Origin: Gibbula magus
Taxonomy: Eukaryota > Mollusca > Gastropoda > Trochida > Trochidae
Direction of reading: 5' to 3'
Length of the DNA stretch: 64,000 nt
Assembly (NCBI GenBank): GCA_936450465.1
Contig: OW388291.1
Coordinates: 34,510,656 to 34,574,655 of the forward strand
Position 1 is the stretch's first letter. Every line of letters begins with the position of its first letter. A model generated the notes under the pieces. The model was given only the letters and a program-made list of their open reading frames with translations, was not told the DNA's origin and did no database searches. Both the position numbers and the translations under genes were made by a program. Positions 12,701-22,599 of this stretch are shown here, in pieces.

Positions 12701-14470
12701 ATATAATCAGAGTAACCATAGGAGTCACACATTGCGAGAAGGAGTGTCCATTAAACGAACACGCAAAAATCCTTCAAAAGGTTCAAACCCCTCGTTTCCC
12801 CCATTCCGAATCCACTACTGATTTTCAGTTTCATGATCAGTCATTGAGATGAAAGTTGGACTTCATATTCACACTTAAAAGTCTAGTAATATAAAACATA
12901 TCTTCGTGAGGCTTTTTATTTACAAAGTGTTGAGTGTGTTATTCGTGAAGGAAATAAAAAACATTTCATATTGACAGTTTAGCAAATAAACACACTGATT
13001 GTGTCAGACATCAACAAACAAGTTATTAACAGCGCTAACATACGTTGTTATTTTATGACTCTTCGTATGAATAATACAGTGTCAACCAAGAGCATAACAT
13101 CAGGCCTGCGGCGAATATACCGATATTTCAACCAATCAGCGGCTTTGTTTGTAAGGAAGTCCGTGCTCCACGCTGGATCCGGGATTAAATGCGTGCCGGT
13201 AAACCATCACGGTGATCTATTTCATTCAGGTCAAGCAAAAAGAGCATGAAAACCTAGCAGTTCGTCAATGTCATGCTGCGAAATTTTAAAACCTTTCAAG
13301 TCGTGACAATCCTGTTTTAAGAGCTAAATGTAGTAATAACATTTAAAATATATTTAGATGAATTCCTCCCATGTCGCGCTATTGCAATTAGACTGTCTCC
13401 AACTGTTTAGGACAAAATCGTGGAAAATAAATACATTTAATGGCCAATCTCTTTTAAAATCGTTGTCTCTCATACATTGAATTCAGGCCAAATGGACGTT
13501 AAACCCTCAAAAGCATTTCATGATGAGGGTAACCGGTTATATCGTATTATTTTACAAACCCAACGTCCGAAAAAGCACAGGGGCTTGTATTGCTGAAAAC
13601 AAACCCTATACTATACTAATAATTAAAGATTTATTAGTATAGGGTATATATCGCATCGTAGTATTGGACCTAAGAACTGTTTGTTTTCAGCAATACAAGT
13701 CCCTGTGCTAAAAAGAACTGATCTTTTTACGCAAAGACTTGTAAATATTCCGCCGCGAGTGAGCCTAAGGCGATATTCAACGAGACAACTGGCATGCATA
13801 TTTACGCTTGCTCTGTTATTCATCTTCGTGTGGACGTGATGTCATGAAAGAACCTTCAAAGTCGGTAAATACTGTAAGCGCGTGGTTTGGTTGCGTACCA
13901 GTTAAGAAAGTTTTAAATTGCGTTCCAGATTTTATCCGAAGTCTTTAGACTTATGACTGACATATCTGATCATAAAATGCATTATTCATATGAAAACCAG
14001 GTAACCGCCAAAGTGTGTGTGTCATGGAATTCATGCATTGCGAAATAGTTCTACAATGGCTCTCCAGTTCATGTCATGCCGGAGAAATTATCTAAAACGT
14101 CTTTTCCCAATATTAATCAAATAAGATACATGTAGCTTGTCTAAAGATGTAACGATACAGGAAATAGGATTATATAAGTCTAAATAAATATACTTTTATT
14201 TCTAATTAAAATAAAGTAAATATATGTTATCATTCGCACGACCCCATCATGAGATTGATATAAAGCAAGAATAGTGTATTATAGAAAACTTAAACAGAAT
14301 AAGAAATAGGTACAATATATGCTGTTCAAAATGCAAATGAAACATCAAATAAGAGAATAACATCAAATTAAACATGTCTTATATAAAGTACTCACTTTCT
14401 CCTTCATAGAGGCGTTTCCATTATCTGTTTCGTAGCCCTCGTTCAAATATCCTGACTTTTCTTCAGCCAT
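600..14470 (-). CDS. SLC34A: SLC34-type sodium/phosphate cotransporter (NaPi-II), 5' part
   Basis: Type II sodium-coupled phosphate transporters carry inorganic phosphate across the plasma membrane. Five exons join in phase (14470-14396, 2630-2586, 2231-2150, 1495-1367, 743-600) and encode residues 1-158, about a quarter of the usual 600-690 aa. Residues 1-67 are a hydrophilic, acidic cytoplasmic N-terminus. Residues ~77-100 are a strong membrane segment containing [16 protein letters not shown], the family's first transmembrane hallmark. Residues ~129-155 form a second segment with QSSSTSTS at 142-149, the first of the two QSSS motifs that line the Na+/phosphate site. All junctions are GT-AG. 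The start ATG is in good context (CCAACCATGG). The frame stays open at the 5' end of the next intron, and no further exon is visible in 1-599, so the gene continues off the left edge. Orthology to a specific vertebrate SLC34A1/2/3 cannot be decided here. The family call is very secure; the most upstream exon is less so, because only its start, splice site and phase support it. Confidence 0.93.
1367..1495 (-). CDS. SLC34A: SLC34A exon 4 (first membrane helix)
   Basis: A 129-nt exon (acceptor TGATTTCAG, donor GTAAGA), in and out in phase 1. It contains [20 protein letters not shown], nearly the vertebrate SLC34 sequence at transmembrane segment 1. Confidence 0.97.
2150..2231 (-). CDS. SLC34A: SLC34A exon 3 (residues 41-67, acidic)
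   Basis: An 82-nt exon, acceptor ACCTCCAG and donor GTGAGA, leaving phase 1. It encodes a very acidic stretch ([18 protein letters not shown]) ending in PWS, just before the first membrane helix, where human SLC34 proteins also have a WS-containing linker. Confidence 0.88.
2586..2630 (-). CDS. SLC34A: SLC34A exon 2 (residues 26-40)
   Basis: A 45-nt phase-0 exon between acceptor TTTTCCAG and donor GTACGT. It encodes [15 protein letters not shown], an acidic cytoplasmic segment. It is short, but both splice sites are good and it keeps frame with its neighbours. Confidence 0.75.
3092..3667. repeat. TATG/TCTG tetranucleotide microsatellite, 576 bp
   Basis: Continuous TGTA, TGTC and TGCA tetranucleotides with occasional interruptions. 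All frames read as Met/Tyr/Val/Cys repeats, which accounts for the open frames here. It lies in SLC34A intron 1 and directly abuts the diverged MITE at 3667. Confidence 0.97.
3667..4009. mobile_element. Diverged copy of the TTAAAGGGGCAGTAGCACG MITE family
   Basis: Begins TTAAAGGCACTATAGCAC and ends GCACAGCTCCTTTAA. Internal GCGGCCATTTTAGTGTGAAC and ATGCTTAACCGAAC match positions in the better copies at 6511 and 59219. It is older and more diverged, in the same orientation as the 6511 copy. Confidence 0.65.
4176..4416. repeat. 13-bp minisatellite (GGGGCACGGATGT)n
   Basis: About 18 units of GGGGCACGGATGT and the variant GGGGCAAGTATGT. The period is 13, so each unit shifts frame and the array repeats every 13 codons. 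This gives [15 protein letters not shown] frames on the minus strand and MWGTDVG-like frames on the plus strand. These are not genes. Confidence 0.95.
5816..6070 (-). mobile_element. tRNA-derived SINE
   Basis: Read on the minus strand, 6070-5995 is tRNA-like. An A-box region GATAGCGCAGTGGTTAGCGC is followed about 35 nt later by B-box GGTTCGAATAC, with a degraded anticodon stem. The body runs to about 5816 and ends near GGGCTTTCTCCCT. A fragment of the body recurs at 50492-50545, which supports a dispersed family. A second A-box-like fragment is at 6150-6178. Not a functional tRNA: the acceptor stem is not paired. Confidence 0.75.
6511..6872. mobile_element. MITE, TTAAAGGGGCAGTAGCACG family, intact copy
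   Basis: About 362 bp with terminal inverted repeats TTAAAGGGGCAGTAGCACG and CGTGCTACTGCCCCTTTAA. The interior is AT-rich with a conserved GCATGGCGGCCATTTTATTG segment. TTAA may be the target duplication or the element end. No transposase frame; translations of the interior recur only because the element does. Confidence 0.88.
6951..8099. repeat. 39-bp minisatellite with an AP-1 consensus in nearly every unit
   Basis: About 29 units, each GACAGCTTCAAACCATGCCC followed by ATTATGAGTCACTAGAGAC. The length is 39 bp, with 42-bp variants containing GAGAGAAGAC. Each unit has TGAGTCA, the canonical AP-1 (TRE) site; at least one unit (about 7640) reads GGGTCA instead. Because 39 is 13 codons, the minus strand gives a long [14 protein letters not shown] repeat frame with no other sign of coding. 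It lies in SLC34A intron 1, 6.4-7.5 kb downstream of the start codon. Confidence 0.96.
8100..9065 (-). other. SLC34A intron 1, segment without gene
   Basis: AT-rich intronic sequence. 8936-8980 shares AAATGCAGCAAGG and TAGCCAGTGATG with the dispersed repeat at 37625 and 38985. No coding frame. Confidence 0.6.
9088..9417. mobile_element. MITE, TTAAAGGGGCAGTAGCACG family, inside a longer palindrome
   Basis: 330 bp between TTAAAGGGACAGTAGCACG and CGTGCTACTGCCCCTTTAA. Unlike the other copies, its flanks are also inverted repeats: ATTGCCTCAGTTACATGTAT on the left (9066) is perfectly complemented on the right up to 9438, making terminal repeats of more than 40 bp. Confidence 0.85.
9439..11855 (-). 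other. SLC34A intron 1, segment without gene
   Basis: AT-rich. Around 9895-10080 a loose run of similar phrases (ACACTGTTAAG, TTTTATCATATAAT) suggests old tandem duplication. No exon or RNA gene seen. Confidence 0.55.
11856..12070. mobile_element. Fold-back element, GGCTCCGTTCCATAACAG family, copy 1
   Basis: Starts GGCTCCGTTCCATAACAGCG after a CAG and ends near CACGGCCCC. Inside are several inverted runs of AGCGCTACATTGAGCAATCG and TAATCGCTCAATTAGCG type. It is homologous to the element at 25023-25251. A possible truncated relative begins GGGCTCCGTTCATAAA near 49767. Confidence 0.75.
12071..14395 (-). other. SLC34A intron 1, 5' end
   Basis: Contains an ATTGAT microsatellite (12246-12273), a minus-oriented copy of the GCAAGG/TTAAATTAGCCAGTGATGG repeat (about 12553-12670) and the palindrome at 13570-13715. 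No further exon recognised before exon 1. Confidence 0.55.
13570..13715. repeat. Nested palindrome
   Basis: Outer arms 13570-13603 and 13681-13715 (AAAGCACAGGGGCTTGTATT and complement) and inner arms ACCCTATACTATACTAATAA / TTATTAGTATAGGGT around 13602-13644. The strand can fold into a near-continuous hairpin with one loop. Probably a small fold-back element. Confidence 0.65.
14396..14470 (-). CDS. SLC34A: SLC34A exon 1 (initiator, residues 1-25)
   Basis: ATG at 14470-14468 in a CCAACCATGG context. The 25 codons are hydrophilic ([20 protein letters not shown] at the start), followed by donor GTGAGT at 14395. The exon ends in phase 0 and matches the phase-0 exon at 2630. SLC34 N-termini are poorly conserved, so assignment rests on frame, start context and splice signals. 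The intron that follows is about 11.8 kb. Confidence 0.75.
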
Positions 14471-16204
14471 GGTTGGAGGAGAGCTGATTAAGTGTTACCT
14501 GCTCAGCTGCCTAAGCACACCTGGGGGACACAGGTGAGATTCTTCTATACTGCGAGAGAAGCATGCGCAGTGATCGTCTGCGCATCCTGGCTGTACATGA
14601 AACGGCGACGATTTCCTAAATAGTTGTAATGTCATTCGCAACAGTTGTCATGTTTCACTTATGAGACACTGAAATTAACATTTGTTACCCTAGATTTGTT
14701 TTAAAAATGATGACAGTTATTCACTTGTGATTGATTGCAATGTGCCCCTTGTTGATTTCAATAACATTGTGTGATATTGATACTTGAGATTTTAGTTCTG
14801 ACACACGGTTGTCAATTTCATTCCTTTGCTGTCAAGACACTATCAGGATGTGACAATTCACATCATAAAATTTAACCCTTAATTGAAATAATAATCTTGT
14901 ACAAGACTTGTCTATTTTTGATTTAACAAAATTGCTAATTAAATTATGTAGAGGATATTAGACGAGTGTCTAGTATGTAATTCTATGTTTACTACACTCG
15001 AGCCTGCATATCGGCAGTCAACATTATACCGATATTCAGGCACGAGGATCATACATATAGTATTACATAAACACGAATATAATACTAATTTATAACCGAA
15101 ATCATAAAATTTAAGAAAATACGCTGAAATCTCCTATGATGGCTACCCCGTCGCTGCATCGTGACGTCATTAACTTGTTTATGACGTCACTTCACCGTGA
15201 CAAAGTGCTATTTTGCCCAAATATAACATGGACCCAAGTCAATATATCTGACACGCATCATGTCTATTACATAAGAAGTAAGTCCCAATTCTATAGCTGC
15301 AACTTTCGATTAAACGTGAACACGATCTGTGTTCATACACGTCCCTGACTTATGAAATAAAGTATCACACTGTGTTCGACAAGCATGTGTTCCATCTATG
15401 ACACTGTTTTCCAAAGTAATAATGGGTGTTGGTTTACGTGCTACTATCTTAAACGAACTTTTCATTGGATTCCAATGATGTTTAGATCATGTATGAACTT
15501 GTTTTTAATAACTTTATTCATTTTTGTTCATGTTCATACACATTCAAACATGTAAAGCAACAGTACAGTATATTCAAATTGTTCGAGAAAACAAGAGATA
15601 TGGACAAAACATATGTGTAATTAAAGAACAATTCTAAGTTCTGGTAATAAATATTCTTAGGATGTACATGATTCGTTTTTATATGATTTCAGAAATGGGT
15701 ATGATCATTAACTGATTATTTGAATTGAACTTTTAATGATCAAAGTGTGATTTCTTTATTTAAGCTTTTCTTCCTTATTATAAACAATCAGGAGTGTTTA
15801 AATATATGAGCAACATGGACGCATTTGTTTTAATGTCAAAACAAAACACAACATACATACACACATCAATGTCTTTGTTTGTCCTTGTAATTTAATGTGT
15901 TCACCGGCTGTTCTAAATTATATGAAAAGATGTTTAAATCTTTAAAAAATATTGTTAGAAACAGAACAACAATAGATATTGCTCTTATTTTACATGGCGA
16001 TGAAGGCCAGGTCTCTCTATCTTTGAAAATCAGAATGTTTTAAAAAAATTGAACATATTTATATCTCTCAAACTAAACGTTTTGTCTAACTTACTTTTCT
16101 ACACATCCTTACCACCTGTCCATATCTTGTTTGTGCATTGTTTGTGCATTGTGCAAAGATCTGGAAAGGGCTTTTATAAGTAGGATAACGGGTGCCAATC
16201 CTTT
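14471..16204. other. Upstream region of SLC34A; 5' UTR and putative promoter
   Basis: Directly upstream of the ATG (minus strand) is CAGCTGAGCAGGTAACAC; the GGTAAC could be an unused or UTR donor. No TATA box is convincing. Two TGACGTCA sites lie about 700 bp upstream (listed separately). The rest is AT-rich with no frame of note. Confidence 0.45.
15162..15189. promoter_or_regulatory. Paired palindromic CRE sites (TGACGTCA x2)
   Basis: TGACGTCA at 15162-15169 and 15182-15189, about 0.7 kb upstream of the SLC34A start codon. The full consensus would bind CREB/ATF. The spacer TTAACTTGTTTA, read on the other strand, makes TGACGTCATAAACAAGT, which resembles 31485-31515 and 22056. The pair may therefore be part of a dispersed repeat rather than a dedicated promoter element. 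Confidence 0.45.
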
Positions 16205-16430
16205 TCTTGACTGAATAAAATATGTTTCAATCAAAACACATGAGTTTTCAGCTGTGTTTGAATGTTGTGAGATCATGGATTTCTCTAAGGGTTTCTGGAA
16301 GAGCATTCCATAGCTACGGTGCTGATTTGGCAAATGCCCTGTCTAAAAACGTTGAGGTTTTTGACCTTGGTATTTGCAGAATATCGTGTTGCCCTGATCT
16401 CAGCGTTCTTTGTGGCCTGTAAGGATCAAG
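16205..16430 (-). pseudogene. Non-LTR retrotransposon (LINE) reverse-transcriptase ORF, C-terminal remnant
   Basis: Reading the minus strand from about 16460 down gives PGYLEELLDPYRPQRTLRSG, then ILQIPRSKTSTFLDRAFAKS, then a stop, then LWNALPETLREIHDLTTFKH. This follows the conserved carboxy-terminal pattern of CR1/L2/jockey-type LINE ORF2: AP-x-YLx-LL, PxRxLRS, PRSxxxxxxxRAF, then LWN-LP and FK. Two or three stop codons interrupt it and no upstream reverse-transcriptase core is present, so it is dead and 5'-truncated. Its upstream end runs directly into the 53-bp tandem array, whose unit encodes the preceding piece of the same ORF. Non-LTR family membership is by pattern only; the exact clade is undecided. 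Confidence 0.8.
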
Positions 16431-19400
16431 CAGCTCTTCCAAGTATCCAGGTGCTTGATTGTGGAGATTGATGACATATAAGGCAGCTCTTCCAATTATC
16501 CATGCAGGGGCTTGCAATTGATCGTGGAGATTGATGAAATATAAGGCAGCTCTTCCAAGTATCCAGGTGCTTGATTGTGGAGATTGATGAAATATAAGGC
16601 AGCTCTTCAAAGTATTCAGGTGCTTGATTGTGGGGATTGATGAAATATAAGGCAGCTCTTCCAAGTATCCAGGAGTTGATTGTGGAGATTGATGACATAT
16701 AAAGCAGCTCTTCCAAGTATCCATACATGTGCTTGATTGTGGAGATTGATGAAATATAAGGCAGCTCTTCCAAGTATCCAGGTGCTTGATTGTGGAGATT
16801 GATGAAATATAAGGCAGCTCTTTCAATTATTCAGGGTTTGATTGTGGAGATTGATGAAATATAAAGCAGCTCTTCCAAGTATTCAGGTGCTTGTTTGTGG
16901 AGATTGATGAAATATAAGGCAGCTCTTCCAAGTATCAAGGTGCTTGATTGTGGAGATTGATGACATATAAGGCAGTTCTTTCAAGTATCCAGGTACTTGA
17001 TTGTGGAGATTGATGAAATATAAGGCAGCTCTTCCAAGTATCCATACAGGTGCTTGATTGTGGAGATTGATGAAATATAAAGCAGCTCTTCCAAGTATCC
17101 AGGTGCTTGATTGTTGAGATTGATGAAATATAAGGCAGCTCTTTCAAGTATCCAGGGGCTTGATTGTGGAGATTGATGAAATATAAGGCACTTCTTTCAA
17201 GTATTCAGGGGTTGATTGTGGAGGATGATGAAATATAAGGCAGCTCTTCCAAGTATCAAGGTGCTTGATTGTGGAGATTGATGAAATATAAGGCAGTTCT
17301 TTCAAGTATCCAGGTACTTGATTGTGGAGATTGATGAAATATAAGGCAGCTCTTCCAAGTATCCATACAGGTGCTTGATTGTGGAGATTGATGAAATATA
17401 AAGCAGCTCTTCCAAGTATCCAGGTGCTTGATTGTTGAGATTGATGAAATATAAGGCAGCTCTTTCAAGTATCCAGGGGCTTGATTGTGGAGATTGATGA
17501 AATATAAGGCACTTCTTTCAAGTATTCAGGGGTTGATTGTGGAGAATGATGAAATATAAGGCAGCTCTTCCAAGTATCCAGGTGCTTGATTGTGGAGATT
17601 GATGAAATATAAAGCAGCTCTTTCAAGTATCCAGGAGGTGATTTTGAAGATTGATGAAATATAAGGCAGCTCTTCCAAGTATCCAGGTGCTTGATTGTGG
17701 AGATTGATGACATATAAGGCAGCTCTTTCAAGTATCCAGGAGTTGATTGTGGAGATTGATGAAATATAAGGCAGCTCTTCCAAGTATCAAGGAGTTGATT
17801 GTGGAGATATAAAGGCAGCTCTTTCAAGTATTCAGGGGTTGATTGTGGAGATTGATGAAATATAAAGCAGCTCTTCCAAGTATCCAGGTGCTTGATTGTG
17901 GAGATTGATGAAATATAAAGCAGCTCTTTCAAGTATCCAGGAGGTGATTGTGGAGATTGATGAAATATAAGGCAGTTCTTTCAAGTATCCAGGAGTTGAT
18001 TGTGGAGATTGATAAAATATAAATCAGCTCTTTCAAGTATCCATGTGCTTGATTGTGGAGATTGATGAAATATAAAGCAGCTCTTTCAAGTATCCAGGAG
18101 GTGATTGTGGAGATTGATGAAATATAAAGCAGCTCTTCCAAGTATCCAGGAGTTGATTGTGGAGATTGATAAAATATAAATCAGCTCTTTCAAGTATCCA
18201 TGTGCTTGATTGTGGAGATTGATGAAATATAAAGCAGCTCTTCCAAGTATCCAGGAGTTGATTGTGGAGATTGATAAAATATAAATCAGCTCTTTCAAGT
18301 ATCCATGTGCTTGATTGTGGAGATTGATGAAATATAAAGCAGCTCTTTCAAGTATCCAGGAGTTGATTGTGGAGATTGATAAAATATAAATCAGCTCTTT
18401 CAAGTATCCATGTGCTTGATTGTGAAGATTGATGAAATATAAAGCAGCTCTTTCAAGTATCCAGGAGGTGATTGTGGAGATTGATGAAATATAAGGCAGT
18501 TCTTTCAAGTATCCAGGAGTTGATTGTGGAGATTGATAAAATATAAATCAGCTCTTTCAAGTATCCATGTGCTTGATTGTGGAGATTGATGAAATATAAA
18601 GCAGCTCTTTCAAGTATCCAGGAGGTGATTGTGGAGATTGATGAAATATAAAGCAGCTCTTCCAAGTATCCAGGTGCTTGATTGTGGAGATTGATGAAAT
18701 ATAAGGCAGCTCTTTCAAGTATTCAGGGGTTGATTGTGGAGATTGATGAAATATAAGGCAGCTCTTCCAAGTATCAAGGAGTTGATTGTGGAGATATAAA
18801 GGCAGCTCTTTCAAGTATTCAGGGGTTGATTGTGGAGATTGATGAAATATAAAGCAGCTCTTCCAAGTATCCAGGTGCTTGATTGTGGAGATTGATGAAA
18901 TATAAGGCAGCTCTTTCAAGTATCCAGGAGTTGATTGTGGAGATTGATGAAATATAAGGCAGGTCTTTCAAGTATATAGGTGCTTGATTGTGGAGATTGA
19001 TGAATATAAGGCAGCTCTTTCAAGTATATAGGTGCTTGATTGTGGAGATTGATGAATATAAAGCAGCTCTTTAAAGTATCCATGTGCTTGATTGTGGAGA
19101 TTGATGAAATATAAAGCAGCTCTTCCAAGTATATAGGTGCTTGATTGTGGAGATTGATGAATATAAGACAGCTCTTTCAAGTATCAAGGTGCTTGATTGT
19201 GGAGATTGATGAAATATAAAGCAGTTCTTCCAAGTATCCAGGAGTTGATTGTGGAGATATAAAGGCAGCTCTTTCAAGTATTCAGGGGCTGATTGTGGAG
19301 ATTGATGAAATATAAGGCAGCTCTTTCAAGTATCCAGGAGTTGATTGTGGAGATTGATGAAATATAAGGCAGGTCTTTCAAGTATATAGGTGCTTGATTG

Positions 19401-19832
19401 TGGAGATTGATGAATATAAGGCAGCTCTTTCAAGTATTAAGTGCTTGATTGTGGAGATTGATGAATATAAAGCAGCTCTTTCAAGTATCCATGTGCTTGA
19501 TTGTGGAGATTGATGAAATATAAAGCAGCTCTTCCAAGTATATAGGTGCTTGATTGTTGAGATTGATGAATATAAGACAGCTCTTTCAAGTATCAAGGTG
19601 CTTGATTGTGGAGATTGATGAAATATAAAGCAGTTCTTCCAAGTATCCAGGAGTTGATTGTGGAGATATAAAGGCAGCTCTTTCAAGTATTCAGGGGCTG
19701 ATTGTGGAGATTGATGAAATATAAAGCAGCTCTTCCAAGTATTCAGGGGTTGATTGTGGAGATTGGTGAAATATAAAGCAGCTCTTCCAAGTATCCAGGT
19801 GCTTGATTGTGGAGATTGATGAAATTTAAGGC
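16431..19832. repeat. 53-bp minisatellite derived from a LINE ORF, about 64 copies
   Basis: Unit GGCAGCTCTTCCAAGTATCC + AGGTGCTTGATTGTGGAGAT + TGATGAAATATAA, 53 bp, over 3.4 kb with 45-55 bp variants (for example GGAGATATAAAGG deletions and TATAGGTGC forms). Minus-strand translation of a unit is ALYFINLHNQAPGYLEEL, which reads without a break into the LINE remnant at its low-coordinate end. 53 is not divisible by 3, so frames rotate and the array is non-coding; the many ~70-aa frames come from this. Larger blocks are duplicated: about 321 bp (16935 and 17256), about 524 bp (17929 and 18453) and about 409 bp (near 19071 and 19480). This shows several rounds of expansion. Confidence 0.95.
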
Positions 19833-20891
19833 TTCTTTCACCATACTAATTTGATGTAAGCGAGTCTGTGGTTCCCTTTATACCCGTGTACTTGTGTATT
19901 TTCTGCCATAGATGTTTTTCGTGTTTTTGTATGTCCAAATTATAATGACTTAAGAAAACAATACATCCCGAATCATTACCTTTTAAAATATCCTTCAACT
20001 GCCTTTGTTTCCATCTTGTCTTCCAGGAATGAAAATGTTATACGCAGCTTAGCGCTCTTTTTAAAACATGCTGTCACCCTAAGAAGCAATCTATTATCAG
20101 AACTGTAATTTGTTGTAATGTACATGTATGTATCATAATAACATAATGTAAATCTATAATACTTGTATATGGGCCGGAGGCCTCAAGTACAATAAACATC
20201 TTTGACTATAAATGTACAACATTTTGTTATTTCCTTACATTCCACCCGCTGAAGGGTGGGTATATATTCCGAAACGTGTATGCCACTTCTAAATGCACTT
20301 CAAAGACCTACTTGGTTCCCATCGATACTATTCAAGAGATTCATGATGCTACGTGGGGATTTTATTAAAAACTTGTGTCTTTTCAAGTCATCGTGCGGTA
20401 AACGTGAAGAACTAGTTATTGAAATGGAAGTGTTATTTGTTCCCACAGCTCAGTTGACTTCTAGTTGATACTATTGAAGAGGTTTGATGTTACCTCGTAA
20501 ATTTTATTAAAAGGATTCACTTTTCACATTGTAGCAGGCGTAGGCTGATTTCTGAAGGTTTTGTGAAAGATGTGTGGTAATTTCTTTTAGATATCTTTTC
20601 CATATGGGTACATTGTGCATATGTTGTGACGCGGTCGTATTTCTTTTGGGTATAGTATGCTCACAGGATGTGGATTGTATATAATAAATAAACATGTAAA
20701 TATTATTATATATTATATATTATTTTATGAATATACAATTTCTTTTTCATTTTATAAATTTGTATTGAGTTAAAGCATTTTAGTGGACTTGAAAATGAAA
20801 TTAAAAAATAATTATGATATTCCAGTATACACTCAGGGGCAACAGAAACTATGTTTGATGTCTGTGATGAGGATAGTTTTCATATAAAGAG
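19833..20891. other. Non-coding, with a possible retroelement 3' tail
   Basis: 20155-20206 reads TATGGGCCGGAGGCCTCAAG then ACAATAAACATC. A GC palindrome followed by AATAAA is typical of retroelement 3' ends; a similar phrase is at 23165-23200. 20243-20278 has a CTGAAG...CGAAACG stem motif shared with 40343. The remainder is AT-rich with no credible gene. Confidence 0.4.
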
Positions 20892-21880
20892 ATTTATCAT
20901 CCAAAACTGGCTCCCACAGTAGATTTCGCTTGTGTGAGATCAAACGATATCTACAAGCGATATCTACATTGTAGATATCGCAACAATCAAATCGTCATAA
21001 TCATATTACATCATCAGTTAATGACATCACAAGGCTTTGACATAACTGAGAACACTGCTGACAATGCTATGACGTCACAAAGATGATGACGTAACAATGC
21101 TATGAGGCCACAATGCTGATGACGTCACAATGCTATGAAATCACTGAGCTCACTGCTGAAGTAGTCAAATGGCAGTTTTTTGTTGTAGATATAGAGAATC
21201 TCACCCTCGTGTCTTCTGATATCAAATATATCAACACGAGTTGATTAAAGTTACAAATATCCGAGGCTTGCCGAGGATATTTTTACTTTAATCAACGAGT
21301 GTTGATATATTTGATATCAGAGACACGAGGGTGAGATTTTATTTATCATTCAAAATCATTCTTCAACAATTATAAGCTGAAGAATAACATATCTGAAACA
21401 CAAAACTGCCATTTTGCTTCTTCAGCAGTGATCTCAGTGAGGTCATAGCATTGTGACGTCATAAGCATTATGACATCATAGCATTGTAACGTCATCACCA
21501 TTGTGACGTCATAGCATTGTCAGCAGTGTTCTCAGTGATGTCAAAGCTTTGTGATGTCATTAATTGATGATGTAATAGGATTATGACGATTTGATTGTAG
21601 CGATATCTACAATGAAGATATCGCTTGATCTCACACAAGCGATATCTACTGTGGGAACCAGTTTTGGATGATAAATGTTCATTATTTTGCTAATAATTGT
21701 TAAAGAATGATTTTGAATGATAAATAGAATCTCACCCTCGTGTCTTCTGATTGACTCGTTGATTAAAGTAAAAGTATCCTCGGCAAGCCTCGGATATGTG
21801 TAACTTTAATCAACTCGTGTTGATATATTTGATATCAGAAGACACTTGGGTGAGATTCTCTATATACAGACTTTCGTTCA
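20892..21880. repeat. Nested fold-back element with four CRE palindromes
   Basis: Outer arms of about 285 bp (20892-21186 and 21405-21675) are near-perfect inverted repeats beginning TTTATCATCCAAAACTGG. Between them, 21190-21345 is a palindrome (GAATCTCACCCTCGTGTCTT ... complement). That palindrome recurs inverted at 21723-21875, so two palindromes interlock. TGACGTCA occurs at 21070, 21120, 21454 and 21504, plus near matches. A remnant of the outer end (CCAAAGCTGGCTCCAACAGTAGATT) is at 53557-53590. No open frame. Confidence 0.85.
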
Positions 21881-22161
21881 TAACGATATAATAATTACTA
21901 TTTAAAGTAGGTTCAAACACACGCGAGGTGCTTCATTTGCTTTTTCAAAAGTTATTTTTGGACATTATGTTTGTTTTTTAAGTTTTATGAAATATTGAAA
22001 TTATTTTAGTACAAGGCCCTGTCGGCATAATGTACCTTCATTGATTTGAAATCGATGACGTCATGAAACAAGCAAAAAATCATATTTCATTCTTCACTCT
22101 TTCCCTAGTTAAAGCGATATAAAACGACGATTTTTAGGCATTATCAATACACATGAAGAAA

Positions 22162-22599
22162 ATATGGCCAGTGTACAAGTGCAAGACTCGTCGTTGCACA
22201 TGATTTCGTCTTAGAGTCCAGTGAGGAAGTGAAGATGAAGATCGAGGTTGACGATGTTTTGTTGGTGGAAGGCTTGTATGTCTACCGGGGTACATCACAT
22301 TATGAAATGGACAGTGGTCGGGGACATGGCCTTGCCGTACAGAGACACGCATGTCTGAGAGCATCGGGAGAGGCGTTATAGCAGAACAGAGATATACAGA
22401 ACGTTACGCTGAATGGTATCTCACAGTTGCGGATCAAGGGGGTGGATTTTTGCATGGGCGGCATGGGGAACATTTTTTCGTCATAAAGATATACCACGCA
22501 GCCAACGAATTTTTTGAAACGTGTTCGACTCACAGTGAAAAGTTTGTAGAAGACGAATACCATGTTCTCCTGTGTTGTGTTGAATATCCCACTTCATGA
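22162..22599 (+). pseudogene. Frameshifted coding-like stretch, family unknown
   Basis: Two plus-strand frames meet end to end. One runs from about 22162 to a TAG at 22379-22381 and contains DDVLLVEGLYVYRGTSHYEM. The other picks up at about 22351 and runs to TGA 22597-22599, containing AEWYLTVADQGGG, GRHGEHFFVIKIYHAANEFF and FVEDEYHVLL. Base composition and amino-acid make-up are coding-like and unlike the flanking AT-rich DNA; no start codon opens the first frame convincingly. The YRG motif early and an E-D-E near the end loosely recall ADP-ribosyltransferase folds, but I do not claim that family. It could be a decayed gene, a retrocopy or part of an unrecognised transposon. Confidence 0.35.

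Noticed and set aside
16314..19686. Family of ~70-170 aa minus-strand proteins (LPYISSISTIKH...)
   Set aside because: All lie in the rotating frames of the 53-bp array; only the fragment at its low end is meaningful, as a dead LINE ORF.
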